The notes below the pieces were generated by a model that had not been told where the DNA came from, did not search any database, and saw nothing but the letters and a program-made list of their open reading frames with translations. From NCBI RefSeq assembly GCF_000744225.1, contig NZ_JQLN01000004.1:1-64000 (forward strand): a DNA stretch of 64,000 nt. Reading direction: 5' to 3'. This stretch comes from Kitasatospora mediocidica KCTC 9733. Its GTDB lineage: Bacteria > Actinomycetota > Actinomycetes > Streptomycetales > Streptomycetaceae. The position numbers and the translations under genes are program-made. This document shows, piece after piece, positions 35,664 through 44,585 of the stretch. Each line of letters opens with the position of its first letter. Position 1 is the stretch's first letter.

Positions 35664-35941
35664 GTACGCCGGCGCTGCCGGACCGGGCCGAGGTCGTGTC
35701 GATGCTGGCGGCGTTCGGGCAGCGCGCCGCCGACAGCGTTCCCGAGACCCTCGGATCACTCGAACTCACCTGGCTGACAGCCGAGTTCGAGCAACGCTAC
35801 GCGGTCGAACTGGAACTCTCCGACGAGCAGTTCGAGGCCGTCCGCACGGTGGACGACGCCGTCGCGGTGCTGCGTGCGGCCGTCCTCGCCGCCGCCCCCG
35901 TCGGCGCGGTCCCCGGAGCCGGTGGGGTCACGCGATCATGA
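35660..35941 (+). CDS. Acyl carrier protein-like protein 3
   Basis: This 93-residue helical protein has the carrier pattern: AEVVSMLAAFGQRAADSVPE, then LGSLELTWLTAEFEQRYAVE, in which GSLE takes the place of the GxDSL motif and retains the Ser. It is coupled to the preceding ACP and to the ketosynthase gene that follows (ATGA), so it probably works with that enzyme. It is more divergent than the ACP at 35388. Confidence 0.72.
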   Translation: MSTPALPDRAEVVSMLAAFGQRAADSVPETLGSLELTWLTAEFEQRYAVELELSDEQFEAVRTVDDAVAVLRAAVLAAAPVGAVPGAGGVTRS

Positions 35942-37050
35942 GCACCAGCGCACCGCCGGCCGTCCGGCCGGTGTTCACCGGTCTCGGGGTGCTCAGTGCC
36001 TTCGGCTCCGGGCTCGCCCCGCTGGCGGCCGCGACCGTACACGGCAGGTCCGGCGTCACCGAGGTGACCCGCTTCGACGTCAGTCGGCGCGGCACCCGGC
36101 GGGCAGCCCTGCTGCCCGATCCGCCGCCGCTGGCCCGCGCGGTACTCGGCGTCATCGCCGACGCGTGCCGGCAGGCCGGGCTGCCCGCCGGGCCCGGTGA
36201 CACGCCCCTGCTGCTCGCCCTGCACAGCGATCTGCGCACCCGCGAGGTGACCGAGGCTGTGGCCAAGGGCGTTGCCGCCCTGGGGCTGCCCGGGGTGACC
36301 CGGGTCTACACCGGCGCCTGCGTGGCCGCCGCCACCGCGGTGGCCGATGCGGCGGCCCTGGTCGCCTCCGGCCGGCACCCCCGGGTGCTGGTCGCGGCCG
36401 GCCACCTGGTGGAGCCGGGCGTCTTCGCGGCCTTCGACGCGGGCCGGGCCCTGGCCCGCGACGGGGAACTGCGGCCGTTCAGCGCCGGGCGCACCGGCAC
36501 CGTGCTCGGCGACGCCGCGGCTGCCGTGGTGATCGAAGCGGACACGGCCGCCGGACAGCGCGGCGCGCGCTCGCTGGCCCGACTCGCCGGCTGGGGCCGA
36601 TCCGGGGACGCCCACCACGTGTGCCGGCCACGCCCCGACGGTGAGGGAGTGGCCCGCGCCGCCCGGTCCGCGCTGGCCCGGGCGGGTGTCGCCCCGGCCG
36701 AGGTGGGCTACGTCAACGCCAACGGCACCGGTTCACCGACGTCCGATCTGGCCGAAACCCGGGCGCTGCGCGAGGTGTTCGGCGACGCCCTGGACGAACT
36801 CCCGGTCAGCTCCAGCAAGTCCGTGCACGGCCACGCCCTCGAAGCCTCCGCACTGCTCGAACTCATCGTCACCATCGCGGCGTTGGGCAGCGAACGGCTA
36901 CCGGTCAACGCCGGCTGGCTGGGCCCCGACCCGGAGATCGGCCTGAACCTCGTCCTGGAGGGACCGCACGAAGGCCGTCCCCGCTACGCCCTGAGCCTCA
37001 ACTCGGCGTTCGGCGGCGCCAACACCGCACTCCTGGTCGCCGCCGCATGA
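35938..37050 (+). CDS. FabF-like ketosynthase with a substituted catalytic His
   Basis: This 370-residue KAS I/II-type protein keeps Cys in RVYTGACVAAATAVADAAAL and the SSSKSVHGHALEASALLELI segment (Lys and second His), but the first His (normally NAHGTGT) is Asn: GYVNANGTGSPTSDLAETRA. A Cys-Asn-His arrangement would be unusual for a decarboxylative ketosynthase and could mean an acyl-transferring or partner (chain-length-factor-like) role. The N-terminal region is shorter than in FabF. It is coupled to both neighbouring genes. Confidence 0.8.
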   Translation: MSTSAPPAVRPVFTGLGVLSAFGSGLAPLAAATVHGRSGVTEVTRFDVSRRGTRRAALLPDPPPLARAVLGVIADACRQAGLPAGPGDTPLLLALHSDLRTREVTEAVAKGVAALGLPGVTRVYTGACVAAATAVADAAALVASGRHPRVLVAAGHLVEPGVFAAFDAGRALARDGELRPFSAGRTGTVLGDAAAAVVIEADTAAGQRGARSLARLAGWGRSGDAHHVCRPRPDGEGVARAARSALARAGVAPAEVGYVNANGTGSPTSDLAETRALREVFGDALDELPVSSSKSVHGHALEASALLELIVTIAALGSERLPVNAGWLGPDPEIGLNLVLEGPHEGRPRYALSLNSAFGGANTALLVAAA

Positions 37051-37595
37051 GCCGACTGCGCACGCTCGCCACCGCAACCTGGCCGCACCCGCAGGGACCC
37101 CGCGAGCTGCCTCCGCTGCCCGGCTTCTCGGCCTCGACCTTCAACCCCCTGGTCGCGGCCGTCGCCGAGCTCTGCCTCACCCGGCACCGGGACACGAACC
37201 CGGCGGGGGACCACCCGTCCCCGCCGGGCACGACCGACCGCACCGGGCTGCTGCTCGCCAGCGCCGGAGGCGACCGCGCCACCGCGCTGGCCATCGAGAG
37301 CGCCGCCGCCGCCGACCGCCGGATGCCGCCGCTGCTGTTCTTCCAGTCCAACCCCAACGCCGTCCTCGGGCACATCGCCGCCCGCTGGGGACTGACCGGC
37401 CCGGTCGTCGCCATCAGCCCGCGGGAGGCTGCCGCACCCGGCCAGATCCCGGCGGACGCACTGGAGTTGGCCGCTCTGCTCCTCGCGGACGGCGACGCCG
37501 ACCAGGTCCTGGTCATCGCCGCCGAGCAGGCCGAGCAGGCCGAGCAGGCCGGCGACACCGACCACGCCACCGCCGTCCTGGTCACCTCCGCATGA
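37047..37595 (+). CDS. Truncated ketosynthase-like protein
   Basis: This 182-residue protein resembles the N-terminal half of a KAS-type chain-length-factor domain: RTGLLLASAGGDRATALAIE, then LLFFQSNPNAVLGHIAARWG, LTGPVVAIS and GDADQVLVIAAEQAEQAEQA. It lacks both catalytic His regions, and the elbow residue is Ser (VVAISPRE) in place of Cys. The triple EQA at the C-terminus is a short repeat. It probably acts as a structural partner of the coupled ketosynthase. Confidence 0.62.
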   Translation: MSRLRTLATATWPHPQGPRELPPLPGFSASTFNPLVAAVAELCLTRHRDTNPAGDHPSPPGTTDRTGLLLASAGGDRATALAIESAAAADRRMPPLLFFQSNPNAVLGHIAARWGLTGPVVAISPREAAAPGQIPADALELAALLLADGDADQVLVIAAEQAEQAEQAGDTDHATAVLVTSA

Positions 37596-37719
37596 CCGCG
37601 TGACCCACCGACGCGTCCCCTGACCGCGCATCCACGCGCACACCCACACCCCGTCCGTACCCGTCCCGGACACCGCACACGTACCAGCACGGCCAGCACC
37701 ACGAGAGGGATCCATCACC

Positions 37720-39339
37720 GTGAGCATCCGCAGTATCCGCAGCCTTCTGGCGAGCGATCCGGACGTCGGCGCAGGAAACGTGCTGACCAGCAGAGTCTCC
37801 CTGGGCATCGGTCTGGACGACCCGCTGCTGACCTTCGACACCGCGGTGGACGGCCACGCCGCCTGGGAGCCCTTCACCCTGCGCGAGGTCGACCGGGCCG
37901 TCCGGGCCAGGGCGGCCGCGCTGCACGCGCTCGGGGTCGGCCGGCGCGACCCGGTGGTGGTGTACGCGACGGCCGCCGCCGACCACGTCCTGTCCTTCCT
38001 CGCGCTGGCGCGCCTCGGCGCCGTCCCGGCGCTGCTCAACCCCAGGGTGGAGGGCGAGCGCGCGGCCCGCTACATCGCCCGGCTCGGCGCCGTCGGCATC
38101 CTCACCGACCCGGAGCACCGGGCCGAGCTGGCCGGGTACGACCCGGTGGCCCCGGTCCTCGCCGACGCCACCGAGCTCGGCTCCGGCGACCCCGACGCGG
38201 CGCCCGAGCCGTACCGGCACGCGGCGGACGACCCGGTGGCCATCACCCACTCCTCCGGCACCACCGGCATGCCGAAGGCCGTGGTGCACTCGCACGCGAG
38301 CCTGTACGCGGCGATCCGCCACCGTGCCTCGCTGCCCCGCCCGCAGGGGTCGGACCGGATGCTGAGCGCCCTGCCCGCCCCGCACGCGGCCACTCTCATC
38401 GCGGTGAACTTCGCACTCACCGAGCACAGTGAACTCGCCCTGCTCTCCGAGCAGTCCGGTGCCGCCGTGCTGGACGCCGTCGAGAGCTGGCAGCCACGCG
38501 GCGTGATCGGTTTCGCCGCCACCTGGGCCGACCTGGCCCGCCACGACCTGGCCGCCCGCAGGCTCGACACCGTGGCGTTCTGGTGGAACACCGGGGACTG
38601 CGCGCACGAGGCGCACATCCGCCGGCTGATCGCCACCGGCTCGCGCGAGACCGTCACCCGCCAGGGCCGCGGCCGCGAGCCGGGCTCGGTGTTCGTCGAC
38701 GGTCTGGGCTCGACCGAGATGGGCCACTCGCACTTCTTCATCACCCACGCCCCCGGTACCGAGAAGTACGGCCGCTGCGTCGGCCGTCCGCACACCTTCG
38801 TGGACTGCGAGGTGGTCGGCCCGGACGGCGAACCGCTCGGCCCGGGCGAGGTCGGCGAACTCGCCACCGCCTCACCGACCCTGGCGCTCGGCTACTGGAA
38901 CGACTCGGTCACCACCTACCGCACCCGGCTGCGCGGCCGGTTCCTCACCGGTGACCTGATGTACCGGGACGAGGAGGGCTTCTACTACCACGTCGACCGC
39001 CTGGTGGACTCGGTCGACCTGGGCGACGGCAGGCGGCTGTACACCGCGATGTCGGAGGAACGGGTGCTGGCCCGCGTCCCCGGCGTCCTGGACTGCACGG
39101 TCGTCGCGGTGAAGGACGGCGGCCGGGTGGTCACCGACGTGCTGCTGACCCTCGCGGACGGCGCCGACCCGGCCGTCGACCGCACCAAGGACGTCGTCGC
39201 CGCCCTGGACGAGCACTCCGCCGCCACCGTGCGCTCGGTGCTGGTCGTCGCCGCGCAGGACATCCCGCTCGGCCCGACCGGCAAGGTCCGCAAGGTCCTG
39301 CTGCGCGAGCGCTACCTCGCCTCGGTGGCCGGCCGATGA
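37720..39339 (+). CDS. Adenylate-forming ligase 2
   Basis: This 539-residue ANL enzyme has P-loop AITHSSGTTGMPKAVVHSHA, FVDGLGSTEMGHSHFFIT, GYWNDSVTTYRTRLRGRFLT, then GDLMYRDEEGFYYHVDRLVD and the C-terminal Lys GPTGKVRKVLL. It belongs to the acyl-CoA synthetase/aryl-acid ligase side of the family. A second ligase in one operon implies two different activated acids. It starts at GTG after a 124-base gap and overlaps the next ketosynthase gene (ATGA). Confidence 0.9.
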   Translation: MSIRSIRSLLASDPDVGAGNVLTSRVSLGIGLDDPLLTFDTAVDGHAAWEPFTLREVDRAVRARAAALHALGVGRRDPVVVYATAAADHVLSFLALARLGAVPALLNPRVEGERAARYIARLGAVGILTDPEHRAELAGYDPVAPVLADATELGSGDPDAAPEPYRHAADDPVAITHSSGTTGMPKAVVHSHASLYAAIRHRASLPRPQGSDRMLSALPAPHAATLIAVNFALTEHSELALLSEQSGAAVLDAVESWQPRGVIGFAATWADLARHDLAARRLDTVAFWWNTGDCAHEAHIRRLIATGSRETVTRQGRGREPGSVFVDGLGSTEMGHSHFFITHAPGTEKYGRCVGRPHTFVDCEVVGPDGEPLGPGEVGELATASPTLALGYWNDSVTTYRTRLRGRFLTGDLMYRDEEGFYYHVDRLVDSVDLGDGRRLYTAMSEERVLARVPGVLDCTVVAVKDGGRVVTDVLLTLADGADPAVDRTKDVVAALDEHSAATVRSVLVVAAQDIPLGPTGKVRKVLLRERYLASVAGR

Positions 39340-40601
39340 CCCGGACCGCGCGCAGGCCGGGAGCCGTCGTCACCGGCATCGGCCTGGTCACCCCGCTGGG
39401 CCGCAAGCCCGCCGAGGTCTTCGAGGCGCTGACCGCCGGGCACAGCGGCATCGTCGCCGTGCCGGAGGGCCACAGCGCCCACGGCTGGCTTCCCGCCGCC
39501 GGGATCGCCCCGCACATCGAGGGCCGGGAGGTGCTGCCGCCCCCCGAGACCCGCTGCGTGGACCGCTTCGTGCTGCTGGCGATGGCGGCCGCGGACGACG
39601 CGTTGGCCGACGCCGGACTGGTGGTCGGCCGCGACGTCGACGCCCGCCGTACCGCGGTGGTGCTGGCCACCGGCGGCGGCGGTCTGGAGACCTTCGAGCA
39701 GCAGTCCCACCGACGGCTGGAGCGCGGCCGGCCCGGCGTCAGCCCCTACCTGCTGCCCGGGATGCTCTCCAACATGGCGACCGCCCGGGTCGCGATCAAG
39801 CACGGGATCCGCGGCTACAGCACCACGATCGTGACCGCCTGCGCGGCCGGCGCCCAGGCGGTGGCCGAGGGGCTGCGGCTGATCAGGGCCGGCGACGCGG
39901 ACGTGGTGGTGTGCGGCGGAACCGAGTCCTCCCTTCACCCGACCATCGCCGCATCGTTCACCAACGCCCGTGCGCTGGCCCAGGGCTGGGACGACCCGGC
40001 GCAGGCGAGCCGGCCGTTCGACGCCCGTCGCAACGGCTTCGTGCTGGGCGAGGGCAGCGGCGTCCTGGTGCTGGAGAGCGCCGAGCACGCGGACGCCCGC
40101 GGGGCGGCCGGGTACGCCGAGCTGATCGGCTGGGGCTCGACCACCGACGCCCACCACCCGACCATGCCGCGCCCGGACGGCGAGGGCGCGGCCGACGCCA
40201 TGCGCACCGCACTCGCGAGCGCGGGCCTGGACCCGTCCGACATCGGCTACGTCAACGCGCACGGCACCGGCACCAAGATCGGCGATGCCGCCGAGAGCGC
40301 CGCGCTGCGCGCCGTCTTCGGGGCGGACGGCCCGGCCGTCAGCTCCACCAAGGGCGCCACGGGCCACCTGCTGGGCGCCGCCGGGGCGGTGGAAGCCGCC
40401 GTCACCGCGCTGACGGTGGCCCGTGGCCTGCTGCCCCCGACCCTCAACCTGGCGCAGCCCGACCCGGCCTGCGCCCTGGACCACGTCCGCGGCGCCGCCC
40501 GACCCGTCGAGCTGCGGGCCGCGCTGAGCAACGCCTTCGCGTTCGGCGGCCACAACACCAGCCTGATCTTCGGGCCGACGCCCACCCGCACCGCCAAGTA
40601 G
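39336..40601 (+). CDS. FabF-type beta-ketoacyl-ACP synthase
   Basis: This 421-residue KAS II has the complete triad: Cys in TTIVTACAAGAQAVAEGLRL, His in GYVNAHGTGTKIGDAAESAA, and Lys/His in VSSTKGATGHLLGAAGAVEA. The C-terminal ALSNAFAFGGHNTSLIFG is standard. It is the full-length, apparently fully active decarboxylative condensing enzyme of the cluster, and no ketoreductase or dehydratase accompanies it. Its partner could be the Asn-substituted ketosynthase at 35.9 kb. Confidence 0.93.
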   Translation: MTRTARRPGAVVTGIGLVTPLGRKPAEVFEALTAGHSGIVAVPEGHSAHGWLPAAGIAPHIEGREVLPPPETRCVDRFVLLAMAAADDALADAGLVVGRDVDARRTAVVLATGGGGLETFEQQSHRRLERGRPGVSPYLLPGMLSNMATARVAIKHGIRGYSTTIVTACAAGAQAVAEGLRLIRAGDADVVVCGGTESSLHPTIAASFTNARALAQGWDDPAQASRPFDARRNGFVLGEGSGVLVLESAEHADARGAAGYAELIGWGSTTDAHHPTMPRPDGEGAADAMRTALASAGLDPSDIGYVNAHGTGTKIGDAAESAALRAVFGADGPAVSSTKGATGHLLGAAGAVEAAVTALTVARGLLPPTLNLAQPDPACALDHVRGAARPVELRAALSNAFAFGGHNTSLIFGPTPTRTAK

Positions 40602-40674
40602 ACCGCCGCCGCCTGCCGCGCGCCCCGCCCCGGCATCGCCTCTCCGCTCTCAACTCCTTCTGCCAGGAGCTCCG

Positions 40675-41661
40675 TTGTCCATCCAGACGATCACCCATGT
40701 CGAGTACCACTGCGCGGACGCCGCGCAGACCGCCGCCGACCTCCATACCGGTTTCGGCTTCCTGCCCGACGCCGAGCAGCCCGTCCCGGTCGCGGGCGAG
40801 CGCCGCATCCATGTCCACCAGGGCACCATCCGACTCCGGCTCAGCTCCGCCGACGCGGCCGACCACCCGGTGGCCCGCTACGTCGACCGGCACGGCGACG
40901 GCGTGGCCGCGCTGGCGCTCGGCTGCGCCGACCCGCGGGCCGCGCTGGAGCGGGCCGAGCGGCACGGCGCCGTGGTGCTGGACCGGGCCGGCGGCCTGAT
41001 CGCCGGCTTCGGCGACACCGCGCTGCGCTTCGTGCCGCTCCAGGACGCGCCCACCGCACCGGGCGAGCTGCTGGACGCCCTCGACCACGTCGCCGTCTGC
41101 GTCCCCGCCGGGCAACTCGCGGACTCCGTACGGTTCTGCGAGGCCGCGTTGGGCTTCCACCGGATCTTCGGCGAGTACATCGAGGTCGGCGAGCAGGCGA
41201 TGGACTCCAGCGTGGTGCAGAGCGCGTCCGGGGACGTCACGTTCACCCTGATCGAGCCGGACACCAGCCGCCGCGCCGGACAGATCGACACCTTCCTCGC
41301 CGACCACGACGGCGCGGGCGTCCAGCATCTGGCGTTCCGCACCCACGACATCGCCACCGCCGTCCTGACCGCCAGGGCCCGCGGCGTGGAGTTCCTCTCC
41401 ACCCCCTCCACCTACTACGACGGGCTGGCCGAGCGCCTGGGCGGCACCGCGATCCCGGTCGGGACGCTGCGCGAACTGGACGTGCTGGTGGACCAGGACC
41501 ACGGCGGCCAGCTGTTCCAGATCTTCGCCCGTTCCACCCACCCGCGGCGGACCTTCTTCCTCGAAGTGATCGAGCGCCAGGGCGCCGGCACCTTCGGCAC
41601 CGCCAACATCAAGGCCCTCTACGAGGCCGTCGAGCGCCAGCGCACCGCCGCTTCCGCCTGA
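40675..41661 (+). CDS. hmaS: 4-hydroxymandelate synthase (HPPD family)
   Basis: This 328-residue Fe(II) dioxygenase consists of two vicinal-oxygen-chelate halves. Metal ligands are visible as His in LDALDHVAVCVPAG, His in GVQHLAFRTHDI and Glu in FFLEVIERQGAGTFG. HPPD-family enzymes act on 4-hydroxyphenylpyruvate; HmaS makes 4-hydroxymandelate whereas HPPD makes homogentisate. The presence of hmo and hpgT in the same cluster supports HmaS. A TTG start follows a CCAGGAG site. Active-site residues separating the two enzymes were not aligned. Confidence 0.85.
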   Translation: MSIQTITHVEYHCADAAQTAADLHTGFGFLPDAEQPVPVAGERRIHVHQGTIRLRLSSADAADHPVARYVDRHGDGVAALALGCADPRAALERAERHGAVVLDRAGGLIAGFGDTALRFVPLQDAPTAPGELLDALDHVAVCVPAGQLADSVRFCEAALGFHRIFGEYIEVGEQAMDSSVVQSASGDVTFTLIEPDTSRRAGQIDTFLADHDGAGVQHLAFRTHDIATAVLTARARGVEFLSTPSTYYDGLAERLGGTAIPVGTLRELDVLVDQDHGGQLFQIFARSTHPRRTFFLEVIERQGAGTFGTANIKALYEAVERQRTAASA

Positions 41662-41681
41662 ACTCCGAGGAGGAACACCCC

Positions 41682-42596
41682 ATGACCACCGCACCCGAGT
41701 TCGTCCTGACCGAGGCCGAGCGCGCCCTGCTGCCCACGCCCGAGGAGATCGCCGGCTACCGCGAGCACGGCTGGTACCTCTCCCACCGGCTGTTCACCGA
41801 CGAGGAGTTGGACACCCTCCAGGCCGCCACCGAGAAGTACTACGAGGGCCACCGCGACCGCACCCTCGCGGTCCGTCCGCCGAACCTGGCCTCCTGGGAC
41901 CCCTCGCACGGACCGGTCCAGCGGCACAACGACTACGTGCACCACGAGAGCGACGCGATCGCCACGATCCTGCGCAAGCCGCTGGTCGGCGCCGTCGCCG
42001 CGCTGCTCGCCGGGACCGAGGAGATCCGAATCTTCCAGTCGACCCTGATCTTCAAGCCGCCGGTGCCCGAAGAGCCCTCCAACCAGGTGCCATGGCACTT
42101 CGACAAGCACTACTGGCACACCTCGTCCTCCGAACGGATGCTGACCGCCTTCATCCCGTTCCACGACTGCGGGGAGAAGAACGGCACCATCACCATGGTC
42201 GACGGCAGCAACCGCTGGAAGGAGCTCCCCTCCGGGGAGGACTCCACCCGGCATTTCGCCCAGCGCGACCGCTCCGAGCTGGAGTCGATCCTCACCGCCA
42301 ACGCGCACCACAACGGCGAGGAGGTGCGCAAGGTGCCGGTGGTCATCCCGCGCGGGCACGTCAGCTTCCACCACTGCCGCACCTATCACGGCAGCGGCGC
42401 CAACCTGGCCGACACCCCGCGCCGGGCGATATCGCTGCACCTGCAGGACGGCGCCAACGAGTACCGCCACGCCACCCGCCCCGACGGCAGCCCGGCTTCG
42501 TACAACCACGACGTGGTGGTCCGTCGCACCGCCGACGGCCGGCCGGACTACGCGGACCCGGAGATCTGCCCGGTGGTCTGGCGGGGAGAGCTGTGA
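41682..42596 (+). CDS. Phytanoyl-CoA dioxygenase-family Fe/2-oxoglutarate oxygenase
   Basis: This 304-residue PhyH-type enzyme has the iron-binding facial triad: HxD in VPWHFDKHYWHTSSS and the distal His in SFHHCRTYHGSGANLADTPR, where the following Arg probably binds 2-oxoglutarate. PhyH-like oxygenases hydroxylate or halogenate carrier-bound or free substrates. A GGAGGAA site precedes the ATG, and its stop overlaps the E1 alpha start (GTGA). It may hydroxylate beta to the acyl or amino-acid carbonyl. Confidence 0.88.
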   Translation: MTTAPEFVLTEAERALLPTPEEIAGYREHGWYLSHRLFTDEELDTLQAATEKYYEGHRDRTLAVRPPNLASWDPSHGPVQRHNDYVHHESDAIATILRKPLVGAVAALLAGTEEIRIFQSTLIFKPPVPEEPSNQVPWHFDKHYWHTSSSERMLTAFIPFHDCGEKNGTITMVDGSNRWKELPSGEDSTRHFAQRDRSELESILTANAHHNGEEVRKVPVVIPRGHVSFHHCRTYHGSGANLADTPRRAISLHLQDGANEYRHATRPDGSPASYNHDVVVRRTADGRPDYADPEICPVVWRGEL

Positions 42597-43588
42597 CCAG
42601 CCCCGCCGACTCAGCCGGCCTCGGCTCACCCGCCGGGCGCTACCGGATGCTGCGACTGATCCGCGGCTTCGAGGAACTCGCGCTCGACCTGGTCAGGTCC
42701 GGGGCGATCACCGGCGGCATCCACCCGTACATCGGGCAGGAGGCCGTGGCGGTCGGGGTCTGCGCCGCGCTGCGCCCGCAGGACCGGATCACCTCCACCC
42801 ACCGAGGCCACGGCCACGTCCTGGCCAAGGGCGCGGCACCGGACCGGCTGCTCGCCGAACTCCTGGGCCGTACCAGCGGGTTGAACCAGGGCCGGGGCGG
42901 TTCGATGCACGCCGCCGACTTCTCGCTCGGCATCCTCGGCGCCAACGGCATCGTCGGCGCGGGCGGCCCGATCGCGGTCGGAGCCGCCTGGTCGGCCCGG
43001 CAGGCCGGCGAGGACCGGGTCGCCGTCGCGTTCTTCGGCGACGGCGCGCTCAACCAGGGCGTCCTGCTGGAATCGTTCAACCTGGCCGCGATGTGGCAGC
43101 TGCCGGTGCTGTTCGTCTGCGAGAACAACGGGTACGCCACCACGCTGCCGGCCGCCACCGCAGTGGCCGGCAGCGCCACCGGCCGGGCCGCGGCCTTCGG
43201 GATCCCGGCCGCCGAGGTCGACGGGATGGACACCGAGGCCGTCCGCAGCGCCGCCACCGAAGCCGTCACCCGGGCGCGCGGCGGAGGCGGCCCCGGCTTC
43301 CTCGAGTGCCGCACCTACCGCTTCGAGGGGCACCACACCATGGAGCGGCTGATGAAACTGCACTACCGCACCGCCGAGGAGATCGCCGACTGGCGCGAGC
43401 ACGACCCGCTGCCGCGGGCCGCCGCACTGCTGCCCGACGGCCTGGCCGCGAAGCTGGACGCCTCGGTCCGCGAACAGCTGGCCGCCGCCGAGCAGTTCGC
43501 CCTCGGATCCGAACACCCCGATCCGGAGCGCGCCTTGGACCACCTCTACGCCGACGGCCTGCGCCCGCGAGCGGGGTCGACGGCATGA
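42593..43588 (+). CDS. ThDP-dependent 2-oxoacid dehydrogenase E1, alpha subunit
   Basis: This 331-residue protein carries the thiamine-diphosphate motif FFGDGALNQGVLLESFNLAA through CENNGYA (GDG...NN), and LNQGRGGSMHAADFSLGILG and EGHHTMERLMKLHYR as in PDH/acetoin dehydrogenase E1 alpha. It pairs with the next gene. No E2 or E3 is present, as with PglB/PglC of pristinamycin phenylglycine biosynthesis, where such a pair oxidatively decarboxylates an aryl 2-oxo acid. Here an aryl 2-oxo acid such as 4-hydroxyphenylglyoxylate is a plausible substrate. Confidence 0.9.
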   Translation: MTSPADSAGLGSPAGRYRMLRLIRGFEELALDLVRSGAITGGIHPYIGQEAVAVGVCAALRPQDRITSTHRGHGHVLAKGAAPDRLLAELLGRTSGLNQGRGGSMHAADFSLGILGANGIVGAGGPIAVGAAWSARQAGEDRVAVAFFGDGALNQGVLLESFNLAAMWQLPVLFVCENNGYATTLPAATAVAGSATGRAAAFGIPAAEVDGMDTEAVRSAATEAVTRARGGGGPGFLECRTYRFEGHHTMERLMKLHYRTAEEIADWREHDPLPRAAALLPDGLAAKLDASVREQLAAAEQFALGSEHPDPERALDHLYADGLRPRAGSTA

Positions 43589-44544
43589 GGCTCTCCTACA
43601 CCAAGGCACTCAACCGGGCGCTCACCGACGCCCTCGCCGAGGACCCGGCGGTCTGCGTCTTCGGCGAGGACATCGGCGCCGGAATGGCCGGGCCCACCCT
43701 CAACCTGCTGGACCGCTTCGGCCCGGGCCGGATCGTCGACACCCCGCTCTCCGAGCAGGCCTTCACCTCGATGGCGATCGGCGCGGCACTGACCGGACGG
43801 CGGCCGGTGATCGAGTTCCAGATCCCCTCGCTGCTCTTCCTCGTCTTCGAGCAACTCGTCAACCAGGCGCACAAGTTCTCCCTGATGACTGGCGGCCAGA
43901 CCGGCGTCCCGCTCACCTGCCTGGTGCCGGGCTCCGGCTCCCGGGACGGCTGGGCCGGACAGCACTCCGACCACCCGTACAGCCTCTTCGCCCACGCCGG
44001 GATGAAGACCGTCGTGCCGGCCACCCCCACCGACGCCTACGGGCTGCTGCGGTCGGCGATCGCCGACCCGGACCCGGTGATCGTGTTCGCCCCGGCCGCC
44101 GCCCTGCCGGTGCGCGAAACCGTCACCTGGGAGCTCGCGCCGATCCCGCTGGGCTGCGCCCGGATCCACCGCGAGGGCACCGACGTCACCGTGGTCGCCG
44201 TCGGCCACCTGGTGCACGACGCGCTGGCCGTCGCCGAGGAACTCGCCCCGGAGATCTCCGTCGAGGTGTTCGACCCGCGCACCCTCCACCCCTTCGACTG
44301 GCCGGCCCTGGCCGCCTCACTGGAACGCACCGGCCGCCTCGTCGTCATCGACGACTCCAACCGCAGCTGCGGCATCGGCGCCGAAGTCCTCGCCACCGCG
44401 GCCGAGGAGATGCGTCTGGTCGCCCCGCCCCGGCGGATCACCCGGCCGGACGGCACCGTGCTGCCGTTCGCCCCGCAGCTCGACCGCGCCCTGCAACCCC
44501 ACCGCGACCAACTGCGAAGGGCCCTGCGCGCCGTCATGAAGTAG
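43585..44544 (+). CDS. ThDP-dependent 2-oxoacid dehydrogenase E1, beta subunit
   Basis: This 319-residue transketolase-like beta subunit has CVFGEDIGAGMAGPTLNLLD, RIVDTPLSEQAFTSMAIGAA (with the catalytic Glu), GWAGQHSDHPYSLFAHAGMK and the C-terminal DSNRSCGIGAEVLATAAEEM domain. ATG overlaps the alpha stop (ATGA), giving the balanced expression expected of an alpha2beta2 enzyme. It is of normal length. Confidence 0.92.
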   Translation: MRLSYTKALNRALTDALAEDPAVCVFGEDIGAGMAGPTLNLLDRFGPGRIVDTPLSEQAFTSMAIGAALTGRRPVIEFQIPSLLFLVFEQLVNQAHKFSLMTGGQTGVPLTCLVPGSGSRDGWAGQHSDHPYSLFAHAGMKTVVPATPTDAYGLLRSAIADPDPVIVFAPAAALPVRETVTWELAPIPLGCARIHREGTDVTVVAVGHLVHDALAVAEELAPEISVEVFDPRTLHPFDWPALAASLERTGRLVVIDDSNRSCGIGAEVLATAAEEMRLVAPPRRITRPDGTVLPFAPQLDRALQPHRDQLRRALRAVMK

Positions 44545-44585
44545 CCCCCCGTCCGGAGCACCACCCACGACAAGGACCCGGCTCG

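Noticed and set aside
40675..41661. Housekeeping HPPD instead of HmaS
   Set aside because: The same fold and metal ligands fit both, but co-location with hmo and hpgT genes makes HmaS more likely; residue-level proof was not possible here.
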